Source of the DNA: UBA668 sp038328705
GTDB lineage: Bacteria > Actinomycetota > Acidimicrobiia > Acidimicrobiales > Ilumatobacteraceae
Reading direction: 5' to 3'
DNA length: 64,000 nucleotides
Assembly (NCBI GenBank): GCA_038328705.1
Contig: JBBQMG010000004.1
Span: forward strand, 1-64,000
Part shown: positions 51,481 to 59,597 of the stretch, piece by piece
Layout of the letters: each line of letters starts with the position of its first letter
Position numbering within the stretch: the first letter of the stretch is position 1
Notes under the pieces: generated by a model
Told to the model about the DNA's origin: nothing
The model's input: only the letters and a program-made list of their open reading frames with translations
Databases searched by the model: none
Made by a program: the position numbers and the translations under genes

Positions 51481-52194
51481 GTGCGGCAGTTCTTCACCCT
51501 GCGATTTTGGATGACGATTGCAGCGCTGGGCGGGCTGGCACTTGTGGTGGTCGCGTTTGCGAAGAGCCGCGAGTCCGATGCTGGTCCGCTGGCTGTCGAT
51601 GTTGGCACGGCTACCCCCGATCGCACGATCGACGTGGTCGCGTGGGTCTACGCCGTGCAACCGCCGCCGGGTTTCGCCATCGTCGACGGCCGGGCGAACA
51701 AGGACATGGCGCTGATCATTGATGGAACTCGCACGATGATCATCACGGCAGGCACCCCTGGTGAGATGGACTGTCCGCGGTATGACGAGTTGGCGCAGTG
51801 CACGGTGGCCGCAGATCTTCTGGGTGATGGCGTGCTGTGGTTCTCCATCATCAAGGGCGTGCCGGGTGCAACCGTCGAGCTGCCCTCGGTGGCGGAGTTG
51901 CTGGACGGCGGTTGGGTCCGGTTGGAGAACGGCTGGGTGGTGCTCCACGCGCCGAAAGTCGAGCGCAGTTGCGTTGAGGACACTGCCTCGCTCGATGATT
52001 TCCTCGAACACTTCGGTGCCGCTTCCAAGTCCACCTTCAACTTCGAGCGACAGGAGGTCGTGAAGGTCACCTGTCCTGGTGGGTCAAGTACGACGACGTC
52101 GACCGTGTTGCCCACGACCACCAACCCCAACGTCATCGATCCCACCGCGACGACGCTCGAACCCATCACCATCGACACCAGCGAAACCGGCTGA
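51481..52194 (+). CDS. Membrane-anchored hypothetical protein
   Basis: A 237-residue protein with one N-terminal membrane helix (about 8-27, FWMTIAALGGLALVVVAFAK) and an exported part with four Cys (DCPRYDELAQC, SCVEDT, VTCPGG), plausibly two disulfides. A Thr/Pro-rich tail ends the protein. The GTG at 51481 lies 14 bases after hemL. No family is recognised. The membrane topology is clear but the function is not. Confidence 0.68.
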   Translation: MRQFFTLRFWMTIAALGGLALVVVAFAKSRESDAGPLAVDVGTATPDRTIDVVAWVYAVQPPPGFAIVDGRANKDMALIIDGTRTMIITAGTPGEMDCPRYDELAQCTVAADLLGDGVLWFSIIKGVPGATVELPSVAELLDGGWVRLENGWVVLHAPKVERSCVEDTASLDDFLEHFGAASKSTFNFERQEVVKVTCPGGSSTTTSTVLPTTTNPNVIDPTATTLEPITIDTSETG

Positions 52195-52503
52195 ATTCCC
52201 AGCCATCGCCCGCCCCCGTCCAGTTCGCCCGACACGTATCTCACCCATTTGCGCGCGCAAGGAGATTCTGGGTGCGAGCTGTCCCAAGAAGCGATCTGGG
52301 TGTCTTCCGTCCCGGAAGCCGGGACTGGACACACCCAGGTTTGTCTGCGATCGGCGCGGTGCGAACGGCAGCTGGCACCAGATGTTGTCTTGGGCTCCAG
52401 CGTCGAGATTCGGTGCCAGCGTTTGACATTTGAACGGCGCTGACGTCGCTGCCCCACACTCGACTGAAACTTTCTGGGTGTCGTTGCGTGTGTTGAACTG
52501 TGA
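52195..52503. other. Structured intergenic region with multiple inverted repeats
   Basis: No convincing gene. It contains a TTGCGCGCGCAA palindrome (52249-52260), a nested hairpin (outer arms CTGGGTGT 52296-52303 and 52331-52338; inner arms GTCCCGG 52309-52315 and 52319-52325), and a long-loop repeat CTGGCACC (52372-52379) with its complement at 52412-52419. The word TCTGGGTG occurs three times (near 52267, 52295 and 52472). It could be a non-coding RNA, a 3'-structured tail of the upstream message or a protein-binding region. Confidence 0.45.
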
Positions 52504-52728
52504 ATGTGTTGCGGCGGATGGATCGGGGCGAGCGAACCGCTGCCTGGCGGCCAATCCATCCCGATGGGCAGTCAGGTCCTCGTAGCGGGCGGCTATCTCA
52601 ACGTCAGCAACATCGAACGCCTGGCTGACTCTGCCGCCTCCGACCTCGCCAAAGAATGTGTCGACAACACCTACGGTGAGATCGCAGTCGTCAACAACCA
52701 GCCCGATGTCATCGTCGGCGTGAGCTAG
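52504..52728 (+). CDS. Small hypothetical protein
   Basis: A 74-codon frame from ATG 52504, or 54 codons from ATG 52564 (MGSQVLVAGGYLNVSNIERL). Codon use in the second part is strongly G/C-ending like real genes, and a 15-bp hairpin starts two bases after the TAG stop. No family, signal peptide or membrane helix is recognised. The upstream part is Cys- and Gly-rich and may not be translated, so the shorter version is perhaps more likely. Confidence 0.5.
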   Translation: MCCGGWIGASEPLPGGQSIPMGSQVLVAGGYLNVSNIERLADSAASDLAKECVDNTYGEIAVVNNQPDVIVGVS

Positions 52729-52730
52729 TT

Positions 52731-52783
52731 CCAACGCTGGGCCGGGATGTTGCACGTGCTGCGATATTCCGGCCCAGCGTTGG
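52731..52783. terminator. Strong bidirectional hairpin terminator
   Basis: Perfect 15-bp inverted repeat CCAACGCTGGGCCGG (52731-52745) with its complement at 52769-52783 and a 23-base loop. It lies between the small plus-strand ORF and the convergent MFS gene ending at 52798. Confidence 0.85.
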
Positions 52784-52797
52784 CGGTTCGGCCCGAC

Positions 52798-54033
52798 TTA
52801 CTTCAGCGAGTGGGCGTCGGCGTGGGCGATGTGGCCCAATGCTTGCCAGATGGCAGCGAGGATCACGGCTGAGCCGACGAACGCGAACCAGAACGGGCCG
52901 GTGACTCCCCAACGGTGAGCGATCACGCCACCGACAGCGGCGCCCACCACCAACCCACCCTGCACGCCGATCATGTAGACGCTGCCGACGCGACCTTGGA
53001 ACTCGTTGGGTACCGCCCGTTGGCGCACGGCGGTCGAGGTGGTGGCCCACACCGAGGTGTGGATGCCGAAGATGAAGAACACGAGCATCGCCACTGCGGG
53101 CGTGCGCGTGACTGCGAGGCTGAGGTGGGTCAGCGTCTCGACGATGAGCCCACCGCGCATGATGTTGGCCAGGCTGATGCGCCGTTCCACCGAGGTGTAC
53201 GACCACGAGCCCAGGATGCCGCCGACGGCGCTGGCGGTGGTGAGCAGGCCGAAGCCGATCTCGCCCATCTTCAGGGTTTCGGTGGCGTAAAGCACCAGCA
53301 CCGACCAAGCGGCGCCGAACGTGACGTTGAAGGTCACGATCGTCAGCGTCAGCGTGCGCATCGCAGGGTGCCTCCACAGCCAGCGCACGCCGTCGGCGAT
53401 CTGTCGGCGCGCCGCTGTGCGAATGGTCGGTGCGTCGGGCTTCGACGTCGCAATGCGCGAGACCAATAGCGCGCCGAACCCCACGAGAATGCCGTGCGTC
53501 ACGAACGGCCAACCCATGCCGACGGCGAACAGCGCGGCGCCGATCGGGGGGCCGGCCAGTTGGTTGGCGGTGATGAAACCGAGAATCAGCCGTGAGTTGC
53601 CGAGGCCGAGGTCCGCAGGCTTGACGACCATCGGCAGCAAGGTCTGCGTGGTGGTGTCGGCGAACGTCTCGGCGATGCCGATGATGAACATCGCGGCGAG
53701 GACCACGCCGACGTTGATGGTGTCGGTGGCGATCATCACCGACACCGCGACCAGCACGCAGGCACGCATTGTGTCGACCACGACCACGATCATCCGCCGG
53801 TCCAACCGATCGGCGACGACGCCTGCGTGCAGCCCGAACAGCAGCCACGGCAGCCGCTGCAGGAGGGTGGCCAACGCAACCAGCAGTGGGTCGTGAGTCT
53901 GCGATGCGACCAGCAGCGGCCCCGCTGCCAGCCCGATGCCATCGCCAATATTGCTCACCCACGATGAAGCCAGCAGCCACCGAAAACTTCGCCCCAGCCG
54001 AGCGGGGGCGATGGACTCGACGACCCGACTCAC
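52798..54033 (-). CDS. MFS efflux-type transporter
   Basis: A 411-residue major facilitator protein with about 11-12 helices, resembling MFS_3-type (enterobactin exporter-like) drug efflux carriers. Cues are WLLFGLHAGVVADRLDRR after helix 2 and the repeat of this loop in the second half. The GTG at 54033 overlaps the stop of the phosphotransferase gene (GTGA), making it the last gene of ispDF-rlmB-aph-mfs. Pairing with a phosphotransferase hints at detoxification, but the substrate is unknown. Confidence 0.88.
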   Translation of the reverse strand: MSRVVESIAPARLGRSFRWLLASSWVSNIGDGIGLAAGPLLVASQTHDPLLVALATLLQRLPWLLFGLHAGVVADRLDRRMIVVVVDTMRACVLVAVSVMIATDTINVGVVLAAMFIIGIAETFADTTTQTLLPMVVKPADLGLGNSRLILGFITANQLAGPPIGAALFAVGMGWPFVTHGILVGFGALLVSRIATSKPDAPTIRTAARRQIADGVRWLWRHPAMRTLTLTIVTFNVTFGAAWSVLVLYATETLKMGEIGFGLLTTASAVGGILGSWSYTSVERRISLANIMRGGLIVETLTHLSLAVTRTPAVAMLVFFIFGIHTSVWATTSTAVRQRAVPNEFQGRVGSVYMIGVQGGLVVGAAVGGVIAHRWGVTGPFWFAFVGSAVILAAIWQALGHIAHADAHSLK

Positions 54034-54950
54034 GATCGGTGCGGCACAGCGAGCGCGTCCGCGACCGCCAACATGTCGCGGCCAAAGGGCTGCAGCTCGA
54101 GGCTCGTCGCCAGCAGGCCGGTAGACACGCGCTCGACCACGCCCCACTCCCATGTGGCGACTGCGTCGAGGTCGCAGCGGTCGGCCAGCCACTGTGCCCG
54201 CCGCCAGCTGGCGTCGACAACAGATGGTGCAGCGAGCAGTTCATCAGCGTCCTCGCGCATGATGATTCCCAGGTCGTACTCCGCCTCCGCGATCAGCCCA
54301 TCGGGGTCGATCAACTTGAAACCGTCACCGGCTTGCAGCACGTTCCACTCGTGTACATCGCCGTGGACCAGTACCGACCGTCGGTCGTCGTGGGCCGCCA
54401 TGCGACGGTGAGCGCAATCGACCGCGTGAATGACCGCCTCCCGCGAACATGGCTCACCCAGTTGTGGCCATTGGCTGGTGATGCTGTCGATCAACCACTG
54501 ACCCTTCTTCGCACCACTGCGCAATTCGCTTCCGTCGACGGGCCGCCAGAAGTTCAATGCGGTTGCGCAGAGGATCTCGTGGCGCTGGTCCAGCCCCAAG
54601 CGAAGGTCGTGCAGCGACGGGCCGAGCCGCTCGAGCAGTAGCGCCCGACGTTCACGATCGGCACGCAGCAGCCCCACGCAACTGTCGCCGTTGGCGAGCT
54701 GGAGCACCGTGATCTCATGATTCTCGAACGCATCAGGGCGCGGGATCAGCAGCTTCAGTACTGCCCCGCTGCCGTCGTCCATCGTCACTGCCGCCACGAA
54801 CGCTTCGGTGCCGTCCGCGAACGCGTCGCCGACGCTGAAGCCCCACTCGTTTGCCAGTGTGTCCACCAGAGCTGAAAGGCCTCCCAACCATTCCGTCGCG
54901 CCGGCAGCAATCGCCTTGTTGCTCAGAATGCCGGACGGCTCGATCCGCAC
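54030..54950 (-). CDS. Aminoglycoside phosphotransferase-like kinase (APH(6)/Hur type)
   Basis: A 306-residue protein of the APH(6)/hydroxyurea-phosphotransferase family, which phosphorylates small hydroxylated compounds with ATP. The Brenner-type catalytic motif LVHGDVHEWNVL and metal-binding LIDPDGL are present, with LLLERLGPSLHDL earlier. Whether it confers antibiotic resistance cannot be judged from sequence. It starts seven bases after rlmB and overlaps the MFS start, so it is in one operon. Confidence 0.86.
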   Translation of the reverse strand: MRIEPSGILSNKAIAAGATEWLGGLSALVDTLANEWGFSVGDAFADGTEAFVAAVTMDDGSGAVLKLLIPRPDAFENHEITVLQLANGDSCVGLLRADRERRALLLERLGPSLHDLRLGLDQRHEILCATALNFWRPVDGSELRSGAKKGQWLIDSITSQWPQLGEPCSREAVIHAVDCAHRRMAAHDDRRSVLVHGDVHEWNVLQAGDGFKLIDPDGLIAEAEYDLGIIMREDADELLAAPSVVDASWRRAQWLADRCDLDAVATWEWGVVERVSTGLLATSLELQPFGRDMLAVADALAVPHRS

Positions 54951-54957
54951 GACGGCT

Positions 54958-56043
54958 TCAGACTGCGCGGTGGCGGGCGACTTCGAAGGTGGCCAGCGCC
55001 GCGGCGGCGCTGACGTTCAGCGAACTCAGCCGGCCCAGCATCGGAATGCTGACGATCATGTCGCAACGCTCGCGCACGAGGCGTGACAGCCCGGCGCCCT
55101 CGGCACCCAACACCAGACAGATGCCTTCGACTGCAAGATCGCCGATCTCGAACAGCGTCTTGTCGGCCGCATCATCGAGGCCAACGACCCAGATGCCGGC
55201 TTCTTTGATGCGAGCCAGCGCGGCGGGCAAGCCACCCACCACTGACATCGGCACGTGTTCGACGGCACCAGCCGCTGCCTTGGCGACGGTGGGGGTCACG
55301 TGCACGGCACGATGTCGGGGCAGCACGACGCCCTGCACGCCAGCGCCGTCGCAACAGCGCAGCAACGCGCCCAGGTTGCCCGGGTCGGTCACTCCATCGA
55401 CAGCCACCAGGAACGGCTGTTTGTTGCCCTTGCGCACCAGCAACGTCGTCAGCTCGGTCTCCTGTAGCGGCGCGGCAAATGCCAACACACCCTGCGGGGC
55501 CTCGCTGCGAGCCTGCTCGTCCAGCCGACGACGAGCCACCTTGGTGACGGTCACGCGCATGGTGGTGGCGATGTCGAAGATGTCGCCGATCACCTCGTTC
55601 TGGTTGCCCTCGGCATCGAGCTCGACCGACACCCACACTTCGTGCACTCGTCGCTTGCCTGCCAGCAGCAGCTCGCGCACGGCCTGACGGCCCTCGATCT
55701 GCTCGCCGCCCAAGGGCTTGTCCACGGGGCGATTGCGCTCGTCACCGGGAACCGCGATCTTGCCGGTGCGCCCGGCGCCACGCGAGGCGTACTGACGGGC
55801 ACCCGTCACGCCGCGGTTGCTCTCCGAACGCGATCCACCGGAACGCTCGGCCCGCGCCGGGCGCGCTCCAGCCGCGCCTTCTGGCTTGCCACCAGCGAAC
55901 TTGCCGCCCGCCGACTTGCCGCCGACTGGCTTGCCGCCAGCCGACTTCGGACCAGCGGACTTGCCGCCGCCGGCCTTCCCGGCACCCGAGGTACGCGCAC
56001 CGCGCGGCCCGCCCTTGTTGCCTACTGGTTTGCCTGGCTTCAT
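54958..56043 (-). CDS. rlmB: 23S rRNA (guanosine-2'-O)-methyltransferase RlmB-like, with repeat-rich N-terminal tail
   Basis: A 361-residue TrmH/SPOUT methyltransferase. The substrate-binding domain (about 110-190; GRQAVRELLLAGKRRVHEVW) and knot domain (about 200-360; VAVDGVTDPGNLGALLRCC, LVLGAEGAGLSRLVRE, IPMLGRLSSLNVSAAAALA) are complete. The first 105 residues are a basic, low-complexity tail with repeated GGKxx units, found as a shorter tail in other actinobacterial homologues. The ATG at 56043 overlaps the ispDF stop by 4 bp. Confidence 0.93.
   Translation of the reverse strand: MKPGKPVGNKGGPRGARTSGAGKAGGGKSAGPKSAGGKPVGGKSAGGKFAGGKPEGAAGARPARAERSGGSRSESNRGVTGARQYASRGAGRTGKIAVPGDERNRPVDKPLGGEQIEGRQAVRELLLAGKRRVHEVWVSVELDAEGNQNEVIGDIFDIATTMRVTVTKVARRRLDEQARSEAPQGVLAFAAPLQETELTTLLVRKGNKQPFLVAVDGVTDPGNLGALLRCCDGAGVQGVVLPRHRAVHVTPTVAKAAAGAVEHVPMSVVGGLPAALARIKEAGIWVVGLDDAADKTLFEIGDLAVEGICLVLGAEGAGLSRLVRERCDMIVSIPMLGRLSSLNVSAAAALATFEVARHRAV
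55876..55971. repeat. 15-bp repeats encoding a GGKxx tail
   Basis: On the minus strand a degenerate 15-bp unit recurs about six times, encoding A/G-G-G-K-S/P/F pentapeptides (residues 25-56 of the RlmB-like protein). Length variation by slippage is likely among strains. Confidence 0.75.
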
Positions 56044-57194
56044 CGATCTTGTCCTTGCGCTTGGATGACGGCCACCGCCCACACGGCGATGCCTTCCTGG
56101 CGGCCGAGAGCGCCAAGGCCCTCTGCCCGGCGGCCCTTGACGGTGACGGGTGCACCTGCCGCTTCACTGAGCCGCTGCTGCATCGTCGCCCTGTGTGGCG
56201 CCAGTTTCGGTGTCTCACAGACAACCGAACAGTCGACGTTACCGACCACGAACCCCGCTTCGTGCACGAGCGCGACCGCGTGGCGCAGCAGCACCAGCGA
56301 ATCGACGCCCTTCCACTGCGGGTCCGTGTCGGGAAAGTGCTCGCCAATGTCGCCCAAACCGGCGGCGCCCAGCAGCGCATCAGTCACCGCGTGGGCGACC
56401 GCGTCGGCGTCGCTGTGCCCGTGCAGGCCACGAGTTCCCTCGAACGTCACCCCTCCCAACACCAGCGGTCGCGACGGGTCGTCACTGAAACGATGAATGT
56501 CGAACCCCTGCCCCACACGAATCATTGGAGTCTCCCGTCGAACGTGTCGCCGTGCCCAGGCCAGATCGTCGGGGCTGGTGATCTTGCGATTGTTCGCGTC
56601 GCCGGCCACCACGACCACGCGTCCACCGGCCGCCTCGACCAACGCTGCGTCATCGGTGGCCACGTTGCCGACCAGATAGGCAGCGCGCAACACGTTCGCA
56701 CGAAACGCCTGCGGTGTTTGCACGGCCATCAGCTCAGCGCGGTTCGGCGTGTGCACAACCAGGCCGTCGCCGGCGACCTGCTTGATCGTGTCGGCCACCT
56801 CCACGCCCGGGATCGCGCCGTCGGCACCAGCCACAACGGCGGACACCACACGGTCAAATACGTCACCGGAGGCGAACGGGCGCGCCCCGTCGTGCACGCA
56901 CACGATGGTCGCCTCGGCGGGGACCTGCGCCAGCCCTGCCCGAACGGACTCGCTGCGCGTCGCTCCGCCAGCGACTCCACCCTCGCGAGCGACATCCGCA
57001 GCAGGAACAACGACCACCACACCATCGCTGGCAGCACGGGCCGCAGCTACCGACCAGTCCAACACTCGCTGAGACCCCAGCGACTCGTACTGCTTGAGAC
57101 CACCGAAACGTGCTCCTGAGCCGCCGGCGACGACGATTGTCCACACCGATTCCAACCGATTTGCGGACCCGGTCTCCGGTTGCTGCGTGGACAC
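56040..57194 (-). CDS. ispDF: Bifunctional IspD-IspF (MEP cytidylyltransferase / MECDP synthase)
   Basis: A 384-residue fusion for two steps of non-mevalonate isoprenoid synthesis. Residues about 15-220 are IspD (VVAGGSGARFGGLKQY for CTP binding, VHDGARPF, RAELMAVQTPQAF). Residues 224-384 are IspF (MIRVGQGFDIHRF with metal Asp and His, LHGHSDADAVAHAVTDAL, LGDIGEHFPDTD). The GTG at 57194 is used; a GTG at 57146 is possible. An ATG at 56525 begins the IspF domain exactly and could allow separate initiation. First gene of an operon with rlmB, a kinase and an MFS gene. Confidence 0.95.
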   Translation of the reverse strand: MSTQQPETGSANRLESVWTIVVAGGSGARFGGLKQYESLGSQRVLDWSVAAARAASDGVVVVVPAADVAREGGVAGGATRSESVRAGLAQVPAEATIVCVHDGARPFASGDVFDRVVSAVVAGADGAIPGVEVADTIKQVAGDGLVVHTPNRAELMAVQTPQAFRANVLRAAYLVGNVATDDAALVEAAGGRVVVVAGDANNRKITSPDDLAWARRHVRRETPMIRVGQGFDIHRFSDDPSRPLVLGGVTFEGTRGLHGHSDADAVAHAVTDALLGAAGLGDIGEHFPDTDPQWKGVDSLVLLRHAVALVHEAGFVVGNVDCSVVCETPKLAPHRATMQQRLSEAAGAPVTVKGRRAEGLGALGRQEGIAVWAVAVIQAQGQDR

Positions 57195-57224
57195 CCCGGC
57201 GAGGGTAGTACCGTTCGGCTGACC

Positions 57225-57887
57225 ATGGCTCACGAAGAACTGCTCGCCCGTACCGATTTCTTCGCCGACGCGCCCCCCGCGATCGTGCGCGACATGGCTG
57301 CCGCTGGAAGCGAGCTCCACCTCATTCGTGGTGATGTGCTCTTCCGCGAGGGCGATCTTGCCGACTCGCTATACCTCGTGGTCAGTGGCCGCATAGCGAT
57401 TGCGATTGCGAATCCCATCGACCACCGTGAGACCGTCGTGGCGTTGATGGACGCCGGCGACCTGTTCGGTGAGATGAGCATGCTCGATGATGGCCCCCGT
57501 TCGGCCATGGCCCGCTCGCTGGAACCGTCCACGGTTTTCGCCATCCCGTTCGACCCGGTGGTGAAGGCCTTCCGCAGCGACCCTCAGTTGCTGTGGGGTG
57601 TCACCCGCCTGCTGGCGCACCGCCTGCGCGTGATGGACGAGGCTCTGGCGGACAGTGTGTTCCTCGACGTCACCGGGCGTACGGCCAAGCGCCTGCTCGA
57701 ATTGTCCGAGGGTGCCGACGAGTTCGTGCTGCCCATCACGCAGGAGGAACTGGCCGGCATGGTCGGTGCCTCGCGCGAGCGGGTCAACAAGGCCATCGCC
57801 AGTTTCATCCGCCTCGGCTACATCGACCAGCACGAGCGCCACTACACAATCCTCAAGCGCGACGCGATGGAGCTCCGCGCCCGCTAG
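57225..57887 (+). CDS. Crp/Fnr-family transcriptional regulator
   Basis: A 220-residue regulator with a cyclic-nucleotide-binding-type beta-roll (about 8-125; FGEMSMLDDGPRSAMA forms the phosphate-binding cassette, with Arg present) and a winged-helix DNA-binding domain (about 150-215; ITQEELAGMVGASRERVNKAI). It resembles actinobacterial Crp. No iron-sulfur cysteines are seen, so cAMP sensing is more likely than oxygen sensing. It is divergent from ispDF by 30 bp and convergent with the ABC permease, sharing a 4-base CTAG overlap of stops. Confidence 0.92.
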   Translation: MAHEELLARTDFFADAPPAIVRDMAAAGSELHLIRGDVLFREGDLADSLYLVVSGRIAIAIANPIDHRETVVALMDAGDLFGEMSMLDDGPRSAMARSLEPSTVFAIPFDPVVKAFRSDPQLLWGVTRLLAHRLRVMDEALADSVFLDVTGRTAKRLLELSEGADEFVLPITQEELAGMVGASRERVNKAIASFIRLGYIDQHERHYTILKRDAMELRAR

Positions 57888-58645
57888 GCGTCGCGGCGGT
57901 TGACGGCCCAGCTGCCCAGGGCGACAAGCCCCAGCGCGACTGCACCGAAGTAGCCGCCGGCAACAATGCGCGACGGGCCGCCATCACCGATCGACTCGAT
58001 CAGCACCAGGCGAATACCGGCTTGGAACGGCATCCACAGGCCGATCTTGTCGTTGCCCGTGACGACGCTGAGCAGCGCGCCGACCAAACCTTCGGCGATC
58101 AGCGGCCACACGATCAGAATGGAAACGGCCACTGGCGTGCTGCGGGTGATGAGGCCGAAGCCGTAACCGGCCAGCGACATGAACGCTGTCAGCACGACAG
58201 CTCCGGCCATGGCCGGGACAGCAGTCGGCACGTCGGCAAGATCGATCGTGGCACCACGACTACTGGCGATGTTGCTCCCCGCAAGCCATCCGATCAGCAC
58301 GACGATGGTCGCCAGCAGAGTTGTCGCGACGACCACCACCACACCTTTGGCGATGATCACCTGGACGCGCTTTGGTGTCGCGGCGAACGTCGGACGGATG
58401 GTGCCGAATCCGAACTCGCTGGTGATGGATGCAGCGGCGATGACCCCGCAGAGCAACGCAGCCACGACGATGGTACCCGTCAGCACGCTGGTCAGATCGC
58501 GTGTGTTGAACCCGGCCGCGTCGCCGCTGAAGTAGGCGGTCAGCAGCGTGACCATCAGCGGGAAGGCGACGGCGATGATGGCCAGCACCCAGTTCATGGT
58601 GACGGTGCGCAGCTTGATCCACTCGGAACGCAGCAAGTTGATCAT
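57884..58645 (-). CDS. ABC-2 type transporter permease
   Basis: A 253-residue permease with about six membrane helices, beginning MINLLRSEWIKLRTVTMNW, the usual start of actinobacterial ABC-2 permeases. It would form an export channel with the ATPase encoded just upstream. The ATG at 58645 overlaps the ATPase stop by 4 bp. The exported substrate, perhaps a lipid, peptide or drug, is unknown. Confidence 0.9.
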   Translation of the reverse strand: MINLLRSEWIKLRTVTMNWVLAIIAVAFPLMVTLLTAYFSGDAAGFNTRDLTSVLTGTIVVAALLCGVIAAASITSEFGFGTIRPTFAATPKRVQVIIAKGVVVVVATTLLATIVVLIGWLAGSNIASSRGATIDLADVPTAVPAMAGAVVLTAFMSLAGYGFGLITRSTPVAVSILIVWPLIAEGLVGALLSVVTGNDKIGLWMPFQAGIRLVLIESIGDGGPSRIVAGGYFGAVALGLVALGSWAVNRRDA

Positions 58646-59559
58646 TGCGCGGCCAGACCTGTCGACGTGTATTCCTGCGCACCTGCGGTCGCCTTGAGGA
58701 ACGCATCCTCCAGCGAGCCGGTTTGCGACGACAACTCGTGCAGCACCATCTGCTTCTGCGCAGCCATCTCGCCAACGGCAACGCAGTCCAAGCCGCGAAT
58801 GTCGAGGGTGTCGGCGGCGACTTTGGTGACCTCTGCGCCGGCGGACGTGAGCGGACCGACCAGCGTCTCCGCAGTCGGGCTCTGCACTCGCACCCAGTGG
58901 TCTGCGTAACGATCGACGAACGAGATCACAGTGGACTGTTCGATGAGGCGACCCTGGCCAATGACGACAAGATCTTCCCCCATCAGCGCCATCTCTGACA
59001 GCTGATGGCTGCTGACCAGCACGGTTCGACCCTGGCGAGCGAGATGCGTGAGCACGTCGCGAATCCAGCGAATGCCTTCCGGGTCGAGGCCGTTGGCGGG
59101 CTCGTCGAGGATGATGGTGTGCGGGTCGCCCAACAGCACGCCGGCGAGGCCCAGCCGCTGGCGCATACCCAACGAGTAGCTGCGCAGGCGTGACCCGGCG
59201 ACCGAGGTGAGGCCGACCATCTCCAACACTTCGTCGATGCGTGTGCGTGCGATGCCGTTGCTCGCTGCCAGCCAACGCAGGTGGTTGCGGGCACTACGCC
59301 CCGGGTGCACGTAGCCAGCATCGAGCAGCGCGCCCACTTCATGCAGCGGCCGCTTCAAATCGTGGTACGGCGTGCCGTCGAACAACGTGACGCCTGCCTC
59401 GGGCCGGTCGAGGCCCAGCATGCACCTCATCGTCGTGCTCTTTCCGGAACCATTCGGGCCGAGAAAGCCAGTGACCACGCCAGGTCGCACCTCGAAGCCG
59501 AGGTGGTCGACGGCGAGCTTCGGTCCGAAACGCTTGGTGAGATTGCCGACGCTGATCAT
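58642..59559 (-). CDS. ABC exporter ATP-binding protein
   Basis: A 305-residue ABC ATPase: Walker A GPNGSGKSTT, signature YSLGMRQRL, Walker B TIILDEPANGLDP and H-loop SSHQLSEM are intact. A C-terminal extension (about 215-305) is typical of DrrA/BcrA-type drug exporters. Coupled to the permease gene downstream by an ATGA overlap. Its start lies 38 bases after the OpuAC-like gene, so the three may be one transcript. Confidence 0.93.
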   Translation of the reverse strand: MISVGNLTKRFGPKLAVDHLGFEVRPGVVTGFLGPNGSGKSTTMRCMLGLDRPEAGVTLFDGTPYHDLKRPLHEVGALLDAGYVHPGRSARNHLRWLAASNGIARTRIDEVLEMVGLTSVAGSRLRSYSLGMRQRLGLAGVLLGDPHTIILDEPANGLDPEGIRWIRDVLTHLARQGRTVLVSSHQLSEMALMGEDLVVIGQGRLIEQSTVISFVDRYADHWVRVQSPTAETLVGPLTSAGAEVTKVAADTLDIRGLDCVAVGEMAAQKQMVLHELSSQTGSLEDAFLKATAGAQEYTSTGLAAQ

Positions 59560-59597
59560 GCGATCACCGTTGTCATGCGATCACCATCATCATTCGA

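Noticed and set aside
56195..57119. Plus-strand open frames opposite ispDF
   Set aside because: Antisense shadows of a well-recognised bifunctional enzyme.
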